The notes beneath the pieces were generated by a model. It did not search any database. It saw only the letters and a list, made by a program, of their open reading frames with translations, and was not told where the DNA came from. Below, piece by piece: positions 1-13,091 of a DNA stretch of 64,000 nt. A program made the translations under genes and the position numbers. The DNA comes from Sipunculus nudus (lineage: Eukaryota > Annelida > Sipuncula > Golfingiida > Sipunculidae), in the NCBI GenBank assembly GCA_026874595.1, contig CM049320.1, positions 40,484,714 to 40,548,713 on the forward strand, written 5' to 3'. Within the stretch, counting starts at the first letter, position 1, and every line of letters starts with the position of its first letter.

Positions 1-1218
1 CCATACTGACTACTGAGCCAGTGCTTCTGATCCTGATTTCATGCACCTGCCAGCAGAACACCTGTGGATTCCCACATCACACAGGATGTGTATTTACTAT
101 TTACTAGCTGTACACCCAGCAAGGAAATGATAGTATAGACATACAACATGCACAAATTTAAATGGAGCTTAATACCAGAATAATAGACAGTATCTTGTTA
201 ACATTAAGTTTATACTTAGAAGTTTAAAACATACAATATGAGGTTTATCAGTGATAAAGTAGTGGATGTATACCCCAACAAGTCCCTTTATTTATTTGAA
301 ATGGAGATTTAAAATGAAGATCCTTAGCCAATTTTATTTATCTGATAAACCTTGATCCTTGGCTTTATTTAGCACTTTTTTTATCAGTGTTTCTTTTTCT
401 GTGATCACCAACTAGCATGATCTCCAGCATCAGATGAAGGATAATTGTTTGGCTTGTACATTTTTAAGTGTACTCATGTTTCCCCACTTTTCCATTTTCT
501 TTTTTACACCCACAAAATTATTTTCCCAATTTTGACCATATCTGCCTTAGTTTCACCTATATCTGTCATATGTCCTTATCAGCTATTTTACTGAAACGTG
601 TTATCATCTGTTATCAGTTTCTATTTGTTATTTGCTTATTTTTTAAATAATTTGTATAATGTATGATTTTCAAAACAAAAAAAAGGGATTTAAATCCAGA
701 TTGTGTTAGCAGAAGAATATTTCAGACATGATATATGAATTTAAAATAACATGATAAACTACCTTCTTGTAGATATTAAAATTAATATTAAAGTCAGGCC
801 TAAAAAGTACAGTAAAACAGAAATTCGTAGCACAGTTTTTACCTTTAAAGAGAGTTAAAAGAAATAATATAAAATTAATATGATTTGTTAAATATAATTT
901 TTATGAAGCAAGCAATATTCTTTACCTTGTTACAGGTGGGACATGTTATGGGTGGGACAAAAAGATGTATTTTTTATCTGCTGTATAATAAATGCAACGG
1001 GCAGGCATACAAATTAGGTAAAAACAGTTCAGGTTAATGCTTTTCTGCAAAAAGATTAAATTTAAAGGATGAGAGTTTAAATATACCTTTGTACCTCTGT
1101 ATATTTTTTTCTTTATTTACCAGTAATAAATTTTATGCAGATGCCAGAAGAATATTGTACTAAACAAATAATCAGATTGAGGAAAGTTACACCTTTGCAT
1201 AAACATACAGGATACAAG
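1..1218. other. AT-rich intergenic stretch, no gene seen
   Basis: No ORF of credible composition, RNA gene or clear repeat. The short open frames are cysteine/phenylalanine-rich translations of AT-rich DNA. Confidence 0.6.
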
Positions 1219-2650
1219 TAACGAGTCATTTCCTATATCGCCTGCAAGTTGTCATGTAACCCGTGCGAGAAATGATTGTGTTCATGCGGCTATAAATTCA
1301 ACAAACATGCCAAGGGATTTACCAATATGCTAAGTTAAAGCGGAACTTTTCTCGCTCTTGTTTGGTGTTATTAGAAAGTACACAAAAAATGCTAACGATT
1401 GGTCTAATTTATGTTAATTGACAGTGTACCTGTAGGCCATAAGGCGTCAAAATGACGACAATATTTGTATCCTCATGAGGCATTCTAATGCGTTCCCTAG
1501 AACTAGATGTAAAGACACTCTGGTCGGCCAGTAATCTAATCGTAATGTCAGAGGGTTGATATGACGCTAGGTCTGGATAGGCGTGCCGGTTTATACAAAG
1601 CGACCTTGGTATGACTGGGCATTGTCTGCGTGGACGCGACGGCTCCCGTGAAGCTTTATTATTATATATTCCATGGATTTACTTATATTTTAATAGTTGG
1701 TTGACTTTAAGTGGGTAAATTGTGACCGCCGCGCAAATGCATATCAATGTAATGTTTATTAACATGATTCCCCGGTCTGGACACTATAATAGACCTTGAG
1801 CGATATTTTGACATATCTATAACTTTTGTTGCTGGACATTTAGCACAGAAAATAATAAAATAATGTATGGTCTACATAATAAACGATATCAATATCAAAG
1901 AACTATTATTAATGTACCAAGTTACCTAGAGATGTCCGTCAAAGGAAGGAAACCTACTCACTGGGAAGCCAATACATACAAAAAGATAAATAGTTAATTA
2001 AACGCACAGAGGTTTCCTATAACAATGTTTAAACAGCTGCACACACTCGTCTTCACAAATATTTGCAATATTATACATAAATAATGCACTTTACAGCTAA
2101 ATATATATTTATCATTAGACACGCTCATGTTTGGATTGAGGACGGTCAGCGTCATAAGCGATAATGCAAGAAATACTTTTATCCAGAAGTACTCAATATG
2201 ATTTTTTTATCTCTCTTTTCTTTTAAAAATACATTTTCTGACATATCGCGTACAAGTTGGCTGCCGTCAAGTAACCCATGTGAGCCTTGCTGTATTCATG
2301 CGGTCAGGAATTCAACAAAAATGCAGAGGGATTTACCAATATGCTGAGTTTAAATGGAATTTTTTCTCTCTCATAGTAGGGGTTGTTAGAAAGTGTACAA
2401 AAACGATAGGGATTGGTCTGGTTTATGTAAACTGTCAACGTACATGTTGGCCATGAGGCGTTGTAAAAAATGACGAAAATATTCACATCTTCATAGATCC
2501 TTAAAGTGCGTTTCTCGTTGAAGGATGTAACGGCACTCTGACAGCCAGTGCGCTGGTCGTAGTTTCTCTAATTTCAGAGACCAGAAATGGCGCTAGGTCT
2601 CTGCTGTCGATATCGAAGCAAACTGGACCGATAGGGGTCGTTTCGTGTTA
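1219..2650. repeat. Diverged direct duplication (two ~0.4-kb copies about 1.02 kb apart)
   Basis: The copy at about 1219-1640 and the copy at about 2238-2650 align collinearly. Shared islands include 'gggatttaccaatatgct', 'aacccgtgcgag/aacccatgtgag', 'cgattggtct/ggattggtct', 'ggccataaggcgt/ggccatgaggcgt' and 'ggcgctaggtct/gacgctaggtct'. Similarity is roughly 70-80% by eye with many small indels. No long frame is shared between the copies, so this reads as an old duplicated non-coding sequence or two copies of a dispersed repeat. Confidence 0.65.
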
Positions 2651-2784
2651 TAACTCTAGTCATGTGGAACCCAACACTGCAGTAGCTGTCAATAGCAGAA
2701 CAAGCTATTAAGCGAGTATTTTCTATGTCCTGTCAACGACCTGACGGAAGTCGCCAAGCTAAGCATGATGGGACACCAGAAACA

Positions 2785-2790
2785 TTTATT
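2785..2790 (-). promoter_or_regulatory. Candidate polyadenylation signal for the SAMD3-like gene
   Basis: The first AATAAA hexamer on the minus strand after the stop codon, about 130 nt downstream. In this AT-rich sequence such a hexamer can occur by chance. Confidence 0.4.
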
Positions 2791-2918
2791 TAAACATAAA
2801 TTATATACAAATGTACGCATATAAAAATCCAAAAGATATTCCGTATATCTGAGTAAAAACCGATATGAACTGCAAACTCACGCAGATTTCTAATTTAGCG
2901 GACATTTTAAATTATGTT

Positions 2919-3245
2919 CTACAGTACAGTAATTAATCTATTCTTTGAGGAATTTAGTCGAGCTATCAGAGCGACAACAGTCGACTGTAAATCCTTCACC
3001 TTTCTGGACTTTTTCTGCCACACGCGATCATTTAGGCCCAAAATGCACTTTTCAATAAATATGAGAAATTTTATCAGCTTGCCTGGGAACATCAAATTAA
3101 AAACATAAAAACATGCTATGTACACTGACATAGCTTCAGAAAAAGTTTTGGATCTACATATCTCAGTGCTTTCTACAAAGACTGTAAAGCGGTCACAGGT
3201 GCAGAGGTCCTTGTCATACAGTATTTGCACGGGCAGGGTGGTGTC
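2919..3245 (-). CDS. SAMD3-like last coding exon
   Basis: It follows the acceptor TTTTCTCCCACAG and reads DTTLPVQILYDKDL, then FTVFVESTEICRSKTFSEA and the C-terminal helix block, to a TAG at 2921-2919. The pattern TLPV.IL....C..F.VFVE....C.S..EA..... FNL.FP.......FIEK matches the C-terminal domain of SAMD3-like proteins. It encodes residues 537-644. Confidence 0.86.
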   Translation of the reverse strand, partial: DTTLPVQILYDKDLCTCDRFTVFVESTEICRSKTFSEAMSVYIACFYVFNLMFPGKLIKFLIFIEKCILGLNDRVWQKKSRKVKDLQSTVVALIARLNSSKNRLITVL

Positions 3246-6200
3246 CTGTGGGAGAAAAATATTAATATTAATTGACTGGAACTTGATAACAGTTTAGTTC
3301 AGTGAGCATAAACGGCATTTGGGCATATTTCCTCGGTACAATTTATACAATACAATGGTCATGCTTCCACTATACGATGTATACACCATTTAGACTTAAT
3401 AATAATAATAATAATGATAATAATTATTAAGTACCTGCAATATTAATACTGAAATAACACTAGCTACACAACTAAATAACACACTGTGAGGGAGGAAACA
3501 TTTATATGACACTAACAGACAGTTACGTTTGTTTAAAAAATTCTAAACTCTGGGCACTGGCGTCAATTTTTCTTCCGGGATGGGGGGGGGTTACTTTGTA
3601 TATTTTTATATACACAAATACACACATATATATATACCGTTTTCAGCGTCTCTGATTGACATATTTAACTATATATAAATATATAATTATATATATATAT
3701 GCTTAATCATATTTCAATTAATTATGTTTTAGAAAATAAGTTATATTGTGAATTCTTAGCAAAGTTTAGATATAACATTTTTTTAGTAATTTTATTGATT
3801 AATATATTTCATTTGCAATATTATAATATTATTCTCTGAAAAGTGGGGGGGATGATTACACTGACCACCCCCCCCCCTCCCTTGCCAAAAAGTGGGGGGT
3901 ATATATACCCCCCCCCCCCCCCCCATATTGACGTCCCTGACTCAGGGACGGACACACACTGTTCGTAGCTGTAGCTTTAAACCGCATCACTTGCGGAACG
4001 ACGAGCTTGGCAGTTACGAACACTGTTAATCCTCGAGTTGAGAATTTTGCTAACGTAATGGAATCAACAGAGACAGGATCCAACATACACAGTTTGTTTA
4101 ATTAAATGGTTGGTGGGTGTCAAACAAACGGCAACTAATGCAAATATTGGCACACGACATAACATGGGTATTTAGATTCAATAACAAGTGGTTTGTATAA
4201 ATTAACCAGGAAAAGGGCATAAAAACATAAACAGCTATTTTATGAGAGATAATTATTTTCTCATCTTACCATCACATTACTGATGCAACTTTCAACATCT
4301 TCTTTCAGCAGAAAAAACAAACCAAGGAATGTTAGCAACGTCATGGTTCCTGTAATAAATTGAAACAATTTTTAAACAATGATTTTCACATATATTTCTT
4401 TCAACGTTCATGGATTTTAAAATTTACTCCTTTTAAATGATATATATATTATTTTTTAATAAATAAAAAAACTTTTAATTCACAAAACACGAGAAAACTA
4501 ACGACAGATTCTCAATCAAACTGTTGTGTTCGTCTACATAGCGAAGACACGGGTCACAAATCAGCTCTGGAACAAAACTGACCCTAATACTAATGTATCA
4601 GGTTCTCGCCGGGACAAAGAAAGGCACTCTCCATGCCCCGTATGATGTCTGCGGGGGTGGAGAAAACAGGAAGACCCGGAGATAACTGCCAACCTTGGAC
4701 TACAACCCACTGTCATAGCAACGCCGGGGATCAAACTCGGGTCGCCAGCTGAGAGCGCCGAGCGTTTTACCGCTCGACTACATAGTGGTCTGACTTGTTC
4801 TTTGAATGTTAGCCTAACCGTCAAAATATATTTCTTCAAATTCTTTCAAAAAATTTTACTTTAAGTTGTTAACAGAGGAACGAGGGGAAACCACAGTACC
4901 TTCCCTTCCTGCGGAGGCAAATTTAAAATGTGAAAGGACAAACCATGAATGTTTCACGCACCATCTTGTTCTACTTGTACATTGTTGTTCCTGTATTCTT
5001 CCAGGACTCTTTCAAGATTGGGTGGCTTCTTGACAGAGGATTCCTTAACCAGTCTGGTAACTGCTTTGCCATTATTCACAACAAAATCATTCAGTAACTG
5101 GAGCAGGTCATCCCCTGTCACGCGTTCGTATTCTGCCAGCATCTGTGGGGAAAAGAGTTGATACGTTGAGTTGGTTAAGAAAATGTTTGAATGAATTAAG
5201 TTAGCACTTTATGTATGCTTTGCAGTAGGCATGCGTGTGCGTCAGGTATATGTGTATGCGGCTTGTAAATGGACAACCGTGATCCCAATAATATGTATGC
5301 ACATGCTGTTTGTATGCGGCTTGTAAACGGACACCCGTGATTCCATAAATATGTCTGCGCATGCTGTATGTATGCAGGAAATCCGCGGGGAGACAGAAGG
5401 GCATAACAAGAGCAGAGATGTCAAATTGTGGAATGTCCCCGTTTGTTATCATGCGTATCCTATTCAATCGTAACAATGAGCGAACGAAACGTGCTGCATT
5501 ACTTACGTACATACGCATTTCATATGTGCGTATGTAGTACATATGTGTTACCTATGTGTATGGAACTAGGAATCACAAACATTTTATTTTCCTTAAGTGA
5601 TATATGCGTACGTATTGTACGAATGCATATACACGTATGCGTATGCAGCACGTTTCGATCGCTCAGGGTAGCGATTGAAAACGCGTATTTATGGTACGTA
5701 TTCGACACTCTGATGTCAGTGATAGAGTATTCCTCTGGTAGATGAACTCAATACTCACGGAGCACTATACTAAATAGGCCCAATTTTGCTGCATACGTAC
5801 CGCATACGAGTACACATATGTATTAATAGAATAACAGGCGTCCGTTTCCACTGCGTAAAGCTATCATTCCATATATGTGGATGCTGCACGTATGCGTAAT
5901 GCAGCTAGAAAACGGACGTCTCTGTTTCCATTAATACGTAAATGCGTATATGTGGCACGTATGCAGCAGAACTGGGGATATAGTAAAGCGCTGCAGGAGC
6001 AGAGAAATCATCTGGAAGAGAAATACCCTATCACTGACATCAAAGTGTGGAGTTTCCCCCGTCCGTTACTATGCGTGTAGGCCTATGCGATACCATACAG
6101 CGAACGACAGAAACGTGCTTCATAAGTATACGTGTATATTCATTTCAAAGAAAGAATATTGTGTCGTTTCATACTCCTACTCTACTAAAGGTGCCGCATA

Positions 6201-9200
6201 CATACATATAGAATGTCATCTTATCTGCATATAATGTTTCTTTCTAACTTGGGAGTCCACTTATTTTTGTCAAAACAATCTAAGCATGCATTGTTTCCTG
6301 ACAATTAACATATATTACACAACGGTATGATGAGTTCGAACTAGGCTCAAAGCAGTGGGAGATTGTGGTCCAAGATCGTAAAAAAACGTGGCCCGAGATG
6401 TCTGCCCCATATTAAAACATCATAGTAAGCGGTCCGACGTATTGTGGTCCGAGATCGCAAAGGTCCGAGATCTCCAGAAAGCCCGAGATACCGTTTGATA
6501 CAATTTGTGTATCAAATTTGGGGGAAAAATAGGTAATACCTCAATCACTTAAGAGTCTGATTTTCATGGTGCTCACAGCTTTCAACAGCATGATGTTAAG
6601 TTAGTAGATTACCTGGACCTATAGAATTTTAGGGTTCCAAGCGATTTAACAGAGTCTGATGGGATATTAAGCAAAACATTACTAAGTTTAACGTTAATTT
6701 CTGGCCTGCTAACGGACGTCTAAACACCAGGAAAAGCACGATGACGGACATCACTATAGCTCACATGAGACTCCGCTCACATTCCCGTGATTCGTTTGGT
6801 GAACCTCTGATCTCTTAATTCAATTAACCTTCCCTGTTAGCAATCGAGTCTAACAGGGATTGGTGATTTTATTTTAATACCAATATTTGGGTTGAAAGTG
6901 GCCGTTGACTTTCTCAAACGCCAACCCCCTCCCAATTGTGCAAAAACCATAGATTTAAATAATTATCTTCTTTTCCTCGCACACTTCATTGCCGGTAGGC
7001 CCACTTACCCATAATCCCTGTGTCTTCCCCTGTTTGATTTATCTCTGAGATAGGACAGACTTGCATAAATTCACCTTTGAACTGACCTGTTAGAGTAACA
7101 GTTACAGGTGATAGATTTGCTTTAGATTTTAACCTAATTTCCAAGCTCCATGGCCTTTCCGGGCTATCAATATTACTGCCTATACTTGCGGGTCACAGGT
7201 GCGGAGTCAGAAGACCGGTACTCTTAGGCCAAAAAAGTAAGGATTGGTTCTCAGGCACTTTTTTTCGGAAATAAATGCGTTTTTTTGTTTGTATGTTTCG
7301 ATTAAAATGTCATATCACCATGGAAAAGCATGGTCATCACAGAATTTTTCGCTAAACAAGTAAAAGCACTAAATAACCAAGGAAATCTGATCAAAATTAT
7401 ATTATTTTATCTTCTTGGAAGGTATGTCCGGGCGGCTGGAGCTCAAAATTGGTATGTTTCTATTGAAAATCTTGATGCGGGGAATTAAAATAGACGCGGG
7501 CGTTGCCTGAGAACCATATCTTTTATTTTTTTTTATCTTATCGAATAATATTACGCAGCTGTTTAAATTGACAACAAGCCGGCTCGGCAAGAGCGTGCAC
7601 ATGAGCCTGTGTGCCGACGGGTTGTTAGCAATGTAACAACAATGGCTCCAGACAGTCCTCGCTGGGCTGGTATCCTTAATGCTGGCGACGGGAACATGCC
7701 TACGATAAAATAGCCTTTATGTCATAATAGTTGTGGGAGTGGGAACGCTATATGACCATTATTGAATAAGACTAGAAGACCGGGGGTAAGGAGGTTGGAG
7801 AAGGGGGTGAAGGGTTGGAGGGAGGGGGGAAGCTTTCCTTGCGATCGCTGGCGATTGAAAACATCTAGTAAATGAAATTTTATTGTTTACCTCATCCTGG
7901 TCTGCCAACCAAGGAAACTCTTCCATCACTGCGGACACGGACATCCTATTGACGAGAATCATCCTCCTTCTGTCCCCGAATGTCCTCTCCATAAGCGACT
8001 CTATCTGTTTGAAGTCCGGTGTTTTAGGCTGCTCCTCGTGATGGTCTTTCATCCACTGGATGTGCTTTTTGATGGAGGCATCATCTTCTCCACACGAACG
8101 TTCCGGATGATAGTTTGGCAACCAGTATACACCACTGTACTGGTCACCTGAATTGCAAACATACAAGGCCTGTAGCCAGAGCCTACATTGTATATATCTC
8201 CGCTAGGAAGTAAATTTAGCCTTTAGTCTGTGTTCCCGTGTACAGAGTATTTTCCAGCCTAGTTCACAGGGGAGCCCTTTAACAAAGACACGGCCCTCAT
8301 ACCAATAAATGGCCAAAATAATTAATAATAATCAGATATGTATAAGTGATTCAGGTTACCTCCGAATGTACCTGATTGTTCCTTGGGTATTGATATAAAC
8401 AGAACTGTACTGAATATATATCAATTAGGAAAAGAAAATAGGTGTTCTTGGCTATTTCCTTTATCCCCTGAAAAATTTCACAAAATTATGTTCATTACTT
8501 AAGCAAAAACATGCTAACAGACAAACCAACAAACCAAGTAAAACGCCCAAAGAGGAACTATGAAACCTGGTCCCCAGGCCAAGGTTTAACATAGTAGCAA
8601 AGGACACAGAGGCTAGATATTTTCATAAACAATTACATGTGAATGGAGAACGTTGTACCAAGGAGTTTACAGACATTGGCGATAATACCAGAAACGCCGT
8701 CAGTGACAGAGCGGGCGATTGCTCACTGTTATCCATCAAAATGAAAGTCATCCGTAAATGGGCGTCATAATATTTAGTTATCGACGGAAAACTGTAATAC
8801 AAGGCTAAATATTAATATCTGTAAGACGTATGAAAACTGAAGCAAACTTTTCGAATTCCGATGTTATTCTAGGAAAGTGAGGTTTACACTTTCCAGTCGT
8901 CCTTCATGTATCACGGCAGAAGTTGATGCAGGTCACCGCATCTATCCCAAAACCGATCCAGTGATACCTCAATACGTGACCTCTCTAGATATATTTATTG
9001 CGCTATTCTTGACAAAACAAACGATTTGCGCATTCATAATTCCAGCCAATGTTATTCAAGTGATTTACTGCTCAGTTACTGGAAATATCCCTCTCAGCTT
9101 CAGCGAGCTTCAGCTGACCGCGACAGTAACATCTAGCAGACTCGCTTTATCAAAGGGCGTGCCGCCGCTGCAACTGACACCGCGACACAATAGGCGCACA

Positions 9201-10562
9201 ATAGAGTTAGTGGGCTTATCGTGTCTTAATTGCAATTAGCGAACGACTGACACTCGAGGCCTGGAAGGGCTTCTGACAATTGATACTGTAGTCTGTTAAA
9301 TCCTTGGTTGAACGTTACCTTCGAATTGAATAGAATCTTTAATTATTTTTCACATACAAAAGTATTATTTGCATGGAAGTTATCATTATTAAATATAGAA
9401 ACACAGTGGTACCTGTCAAAAAGACCACCTGTCTAGTAAGACCACCTATCCAGTAGACTACCCTTGAGTGAACCATAAATATTCACATAATTAAAACTGG
9501 TTATAGCTGACCACTCTATTAAGACCACCTGTCAATTAAGACCACTTTTGGTCAGTCCAATGTCATATTACACTGGGTTCGTTGTGGCACAACTGTACAG
9601 CAAATACTCCATTAACTGATCAGTTAAACATTCTATACCATGATAAATTTAAAACACCTTTTCTTCCTTTTTAAGAAGCACGTTTTTAACAACTACCTTC
9701 TGCTTGTTCCTTTGTTTCCGGATCATGGTTCGCCTTCCTCTTCCTGTGAATCCTGTCATTCAGCCTTTTCTTCCTCACCTCCTCAAGATCTCTGTCCCCT
9801 CTCCTCCTGCTATTGACAAATTTATGCCTCAGTCTTTTCTTCCACAAATTCTGGAATTTAACTAAATCATTTAATAATGAAAACTATAATTAATCTAGTG
9901 ATAAAATAAATTAAAAGTAAGATATATGTAACCTTACGTGGTTGGTTGCATATGTGTGAATGTTGAGAGGTCACTAGTTTAAAAAAGCAAAACTCTGGTT
10001 CCTCTGTATGTTGAGAGGTCTCTAGTTTAAAAAGCCCTTTGCAAGTCTTTGTTGAACGTGTTTGGGATTACTTTGGCGGTCCCATACATTATATAAACAC
10101 GTGGATATAAAAACATAACGAAGAGCCTTTGTGCGGTTGGATTGGCGGTTTCTGGTCTTTCTTTGTAAAAGGATCAAGGGATTATCTTTAGTTAACGTAA
10201 GATATCATAAATAAGTCGCATTTTTAATACCCACTGGCAACGTAAGCAACCAAAAAAATTATAAAATAGGGAACAGGGTGGACATGAGCAGAGACATTAG
10301 AATTTATAAAATGATACAAAAGATCGTACAGATAATTAAATATCCCTTTTAAACTCATAATAAAAGTTTAACGATATATATGATAAAAGCAAGCATATTA
10401 GGTATACCTTTGTGGAAGAAAACCATTAAGGTTGTGCAAAGCCCCATAAGCTGATAAAATAAGTAATTCCAATACCTGAAGGGTGCTCGACGTGTAAGGG
10501 GCATAGTATGGTGAAACCTATTTAATTACGAAATAAGGAAAATGTGAGGATGTTATATACAT

Positions 10563-10613
<51 letters not shown>

Positions 10614-13054
10614 ATTTCTTACTTCCCTGCATGTACAAAAATATTTAATGAACATCCATGTTAAATACACGCCTACTACATGTAAATGAACAAAATCACA
10701 CTAGAAATTTTGACATGTTATTATTTATTCCTCGAAGGAAGGAAGTAACAATGAATTTGTTTGGGGTTTTAAAAAGAAATTATGTACATATCACTGGATG
10801 TCGATAAGTCAAATTTCCAATCCATTAGACCGAATGTGTCAAAACATGATTGCCCGACGGACCAACGGACGCCGGGCTATCGCTACAGCTTAGTTGAACA
10901 CCTTTCCGCCAGAGGTCGTTTCTGCTCAAAACGAACCTTCATGTAGAGCACTGTGGGACGACGCGTCTCAGCTGTCCAATTTTAAATTGTAATTTTAATA
11001 TAATTTGTCTTGAAACAAATTTTAACCAACGTACTTGAACGAACTAAATTGCCTCTTGACTACATTTATAGCCACGCAATCTATGCATGCAGAAGCTCCG
11101 GGTGCATTGTGGGATGCATTTTTTGACGCAACAAACCTTGACCAGCAGTGTCGTATTCATGTGTGCATAATTGACTCATAGTTATCTGCAAAGTAAACGA
11201 AACACAAGCAGTACAGAAGTTTACCTTCACATCTCCGATCTGAAGTCCCTCTTCGTCCATCAGATGTGGCCATTTCTTGAAAATGCTCTCAATGATCACC
11301 CCGTACTGGGTAGGAGTTGGATATCTGAAATAACGTATTAAGTACACACAGAAGTGTCCAGAGTGAAAGTGCTGACTTTGTTTGACATGTATAGGCATGT
11401 TACTTCATTTTGTCTAACAGCTTATCGGCATTTATAGGTAAGTGTACAAGGGAACATATGAAAAAAAATAATTATTTCTCATGCTCCCTGGAATTTACAG
11501 TATATATATAGTTAATATAATCCTGTTCTGATTACACAAGATTTGGTTAAAATAGATCTGGCACAGGGCCAAGAATCGGACCAACGAGAGCGAGTGTCGC
11601 ATGTTTAGATTTGGTTGGTGTGTGCGTTAGAAACTTTACTAAAGAAATTGAAGGAACGGAAACGGTGAGGGTATCACTCAACGCACCGTCAAATTCTGGG
11701 AGATAATCTTGATCAACATGATATCTTATATACCTCAACGAATCCTGTGCCAATATCTTTGTACGGCCCGAAGGTCGAACCTTTTTGTTCTACCCGTGAA
11801 CTGTGTAAGTATACCATGACACTCGTACAACTTATAAAGTTTGATTAGAATCAGGGGGAGGGGGTATCCGTGTAGACACAGACTGCAGCCTCCTGTTGGC
11901 TCCGCCAGGCGGGTAATCGTTCATCCCGTTCGTGTGTTTGTGTGTTTCTTCACAACATTACTCGGTCAATCGAGAACAGAATCGCATGAAATGTTCGGAG
12001 CATTTCGGGATTAGGCTAATGAAGAACCGATTAGATTTTGGTGTGGAAGCGGCACATGATCCTGAGTCAAGAACATTATTAAGGAATATTCACAAATGGA
12101 AGTCACTAATGCACGAAGAACTTGGAATATGGACCAAATAAATAAAAGGAAACAGTTTTGCAGCAATTCATAAAAATGAGCCCCTACATGCATGGAGGAG
12201 GCTTGCAGATTTCTAAGGTGTCCTTACAGGGTATATTTTGTGATGTGATTATATACAGCTGTCAGGAAATGTTTCCTCTCCGCAGGCTCCAGCATCTCCT
12301 TCATCTTCAGCCTCAGCATCACGTCTCCCGGCAGGTCGTCAGGTATCGGACTGAACAGGGCCCAGTGTCTCGCGAGCATAAAGCTTGACTGGCTAAAAAA
12401 GAATGAAACTGGTATTAATGCTTTATAATATTTTAATTAAATCAATTAAATGACATCTAATCTAGATGAGTACATGTGCAAAGTATTCTTCAATCAGTCA
12501 AAGTCATGGGTGCAATTGGGTGGGAGACAGAGGGCGGGGTAATACATTATTATACCCCTAACCCCACAAACATTTTGCAAATTAAATGATATAGTCATTT
12601 TACAAATTAAATTACTCTCTAGTTACAAAATCTAAAAATTATTATTATCTTATTATTAGTGGCTTGCAGTCTATCAGAAAAAAAATACCACAATTACTGA
12701 TCACATCAATGTCGTGGTAAGTCATTAAACGCTATTTAAAAAAAAAAATTTCAAATTTCAAGGGCCACTTGTTTTACTCATTGTTGATGTCTGAAGCGGG
12801 AATATATCCTGTTTTTTATACAAAAATTGCTGCAATATAGCATGTTTAAATTTTGAATTAAAATTGTTCGAAGAGCGCACATCCTATTACATCCACCCCC
12901 GCAGCTGAAAAAACACGCATTAGGCACTCGCGTTTCCCTGAAATACTTCCAATATTATTATTATTATTAATATTATTATTACTATTATTTTTATTGTTAC
13001 ATATAATATTGAGCAAGGGAGGAGTAAAATATGTTAAACCACGCGTTACAAGAG

Positions 13055-13091
<37 letters not shown>

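Noticed and set aside
3856-4086. 76-aa minus-strand ORF
   Set aside because: It overlaps the poly-C end of a MITE and its duplication site; there is no splice support and it is not needed by the SAMD3-like gene model.
4720-4796. Possible second tRNA gene
   Set aside because: A and B boxes are present, but the acceptor and anticodon stems do not pair, and a SINE body follows.
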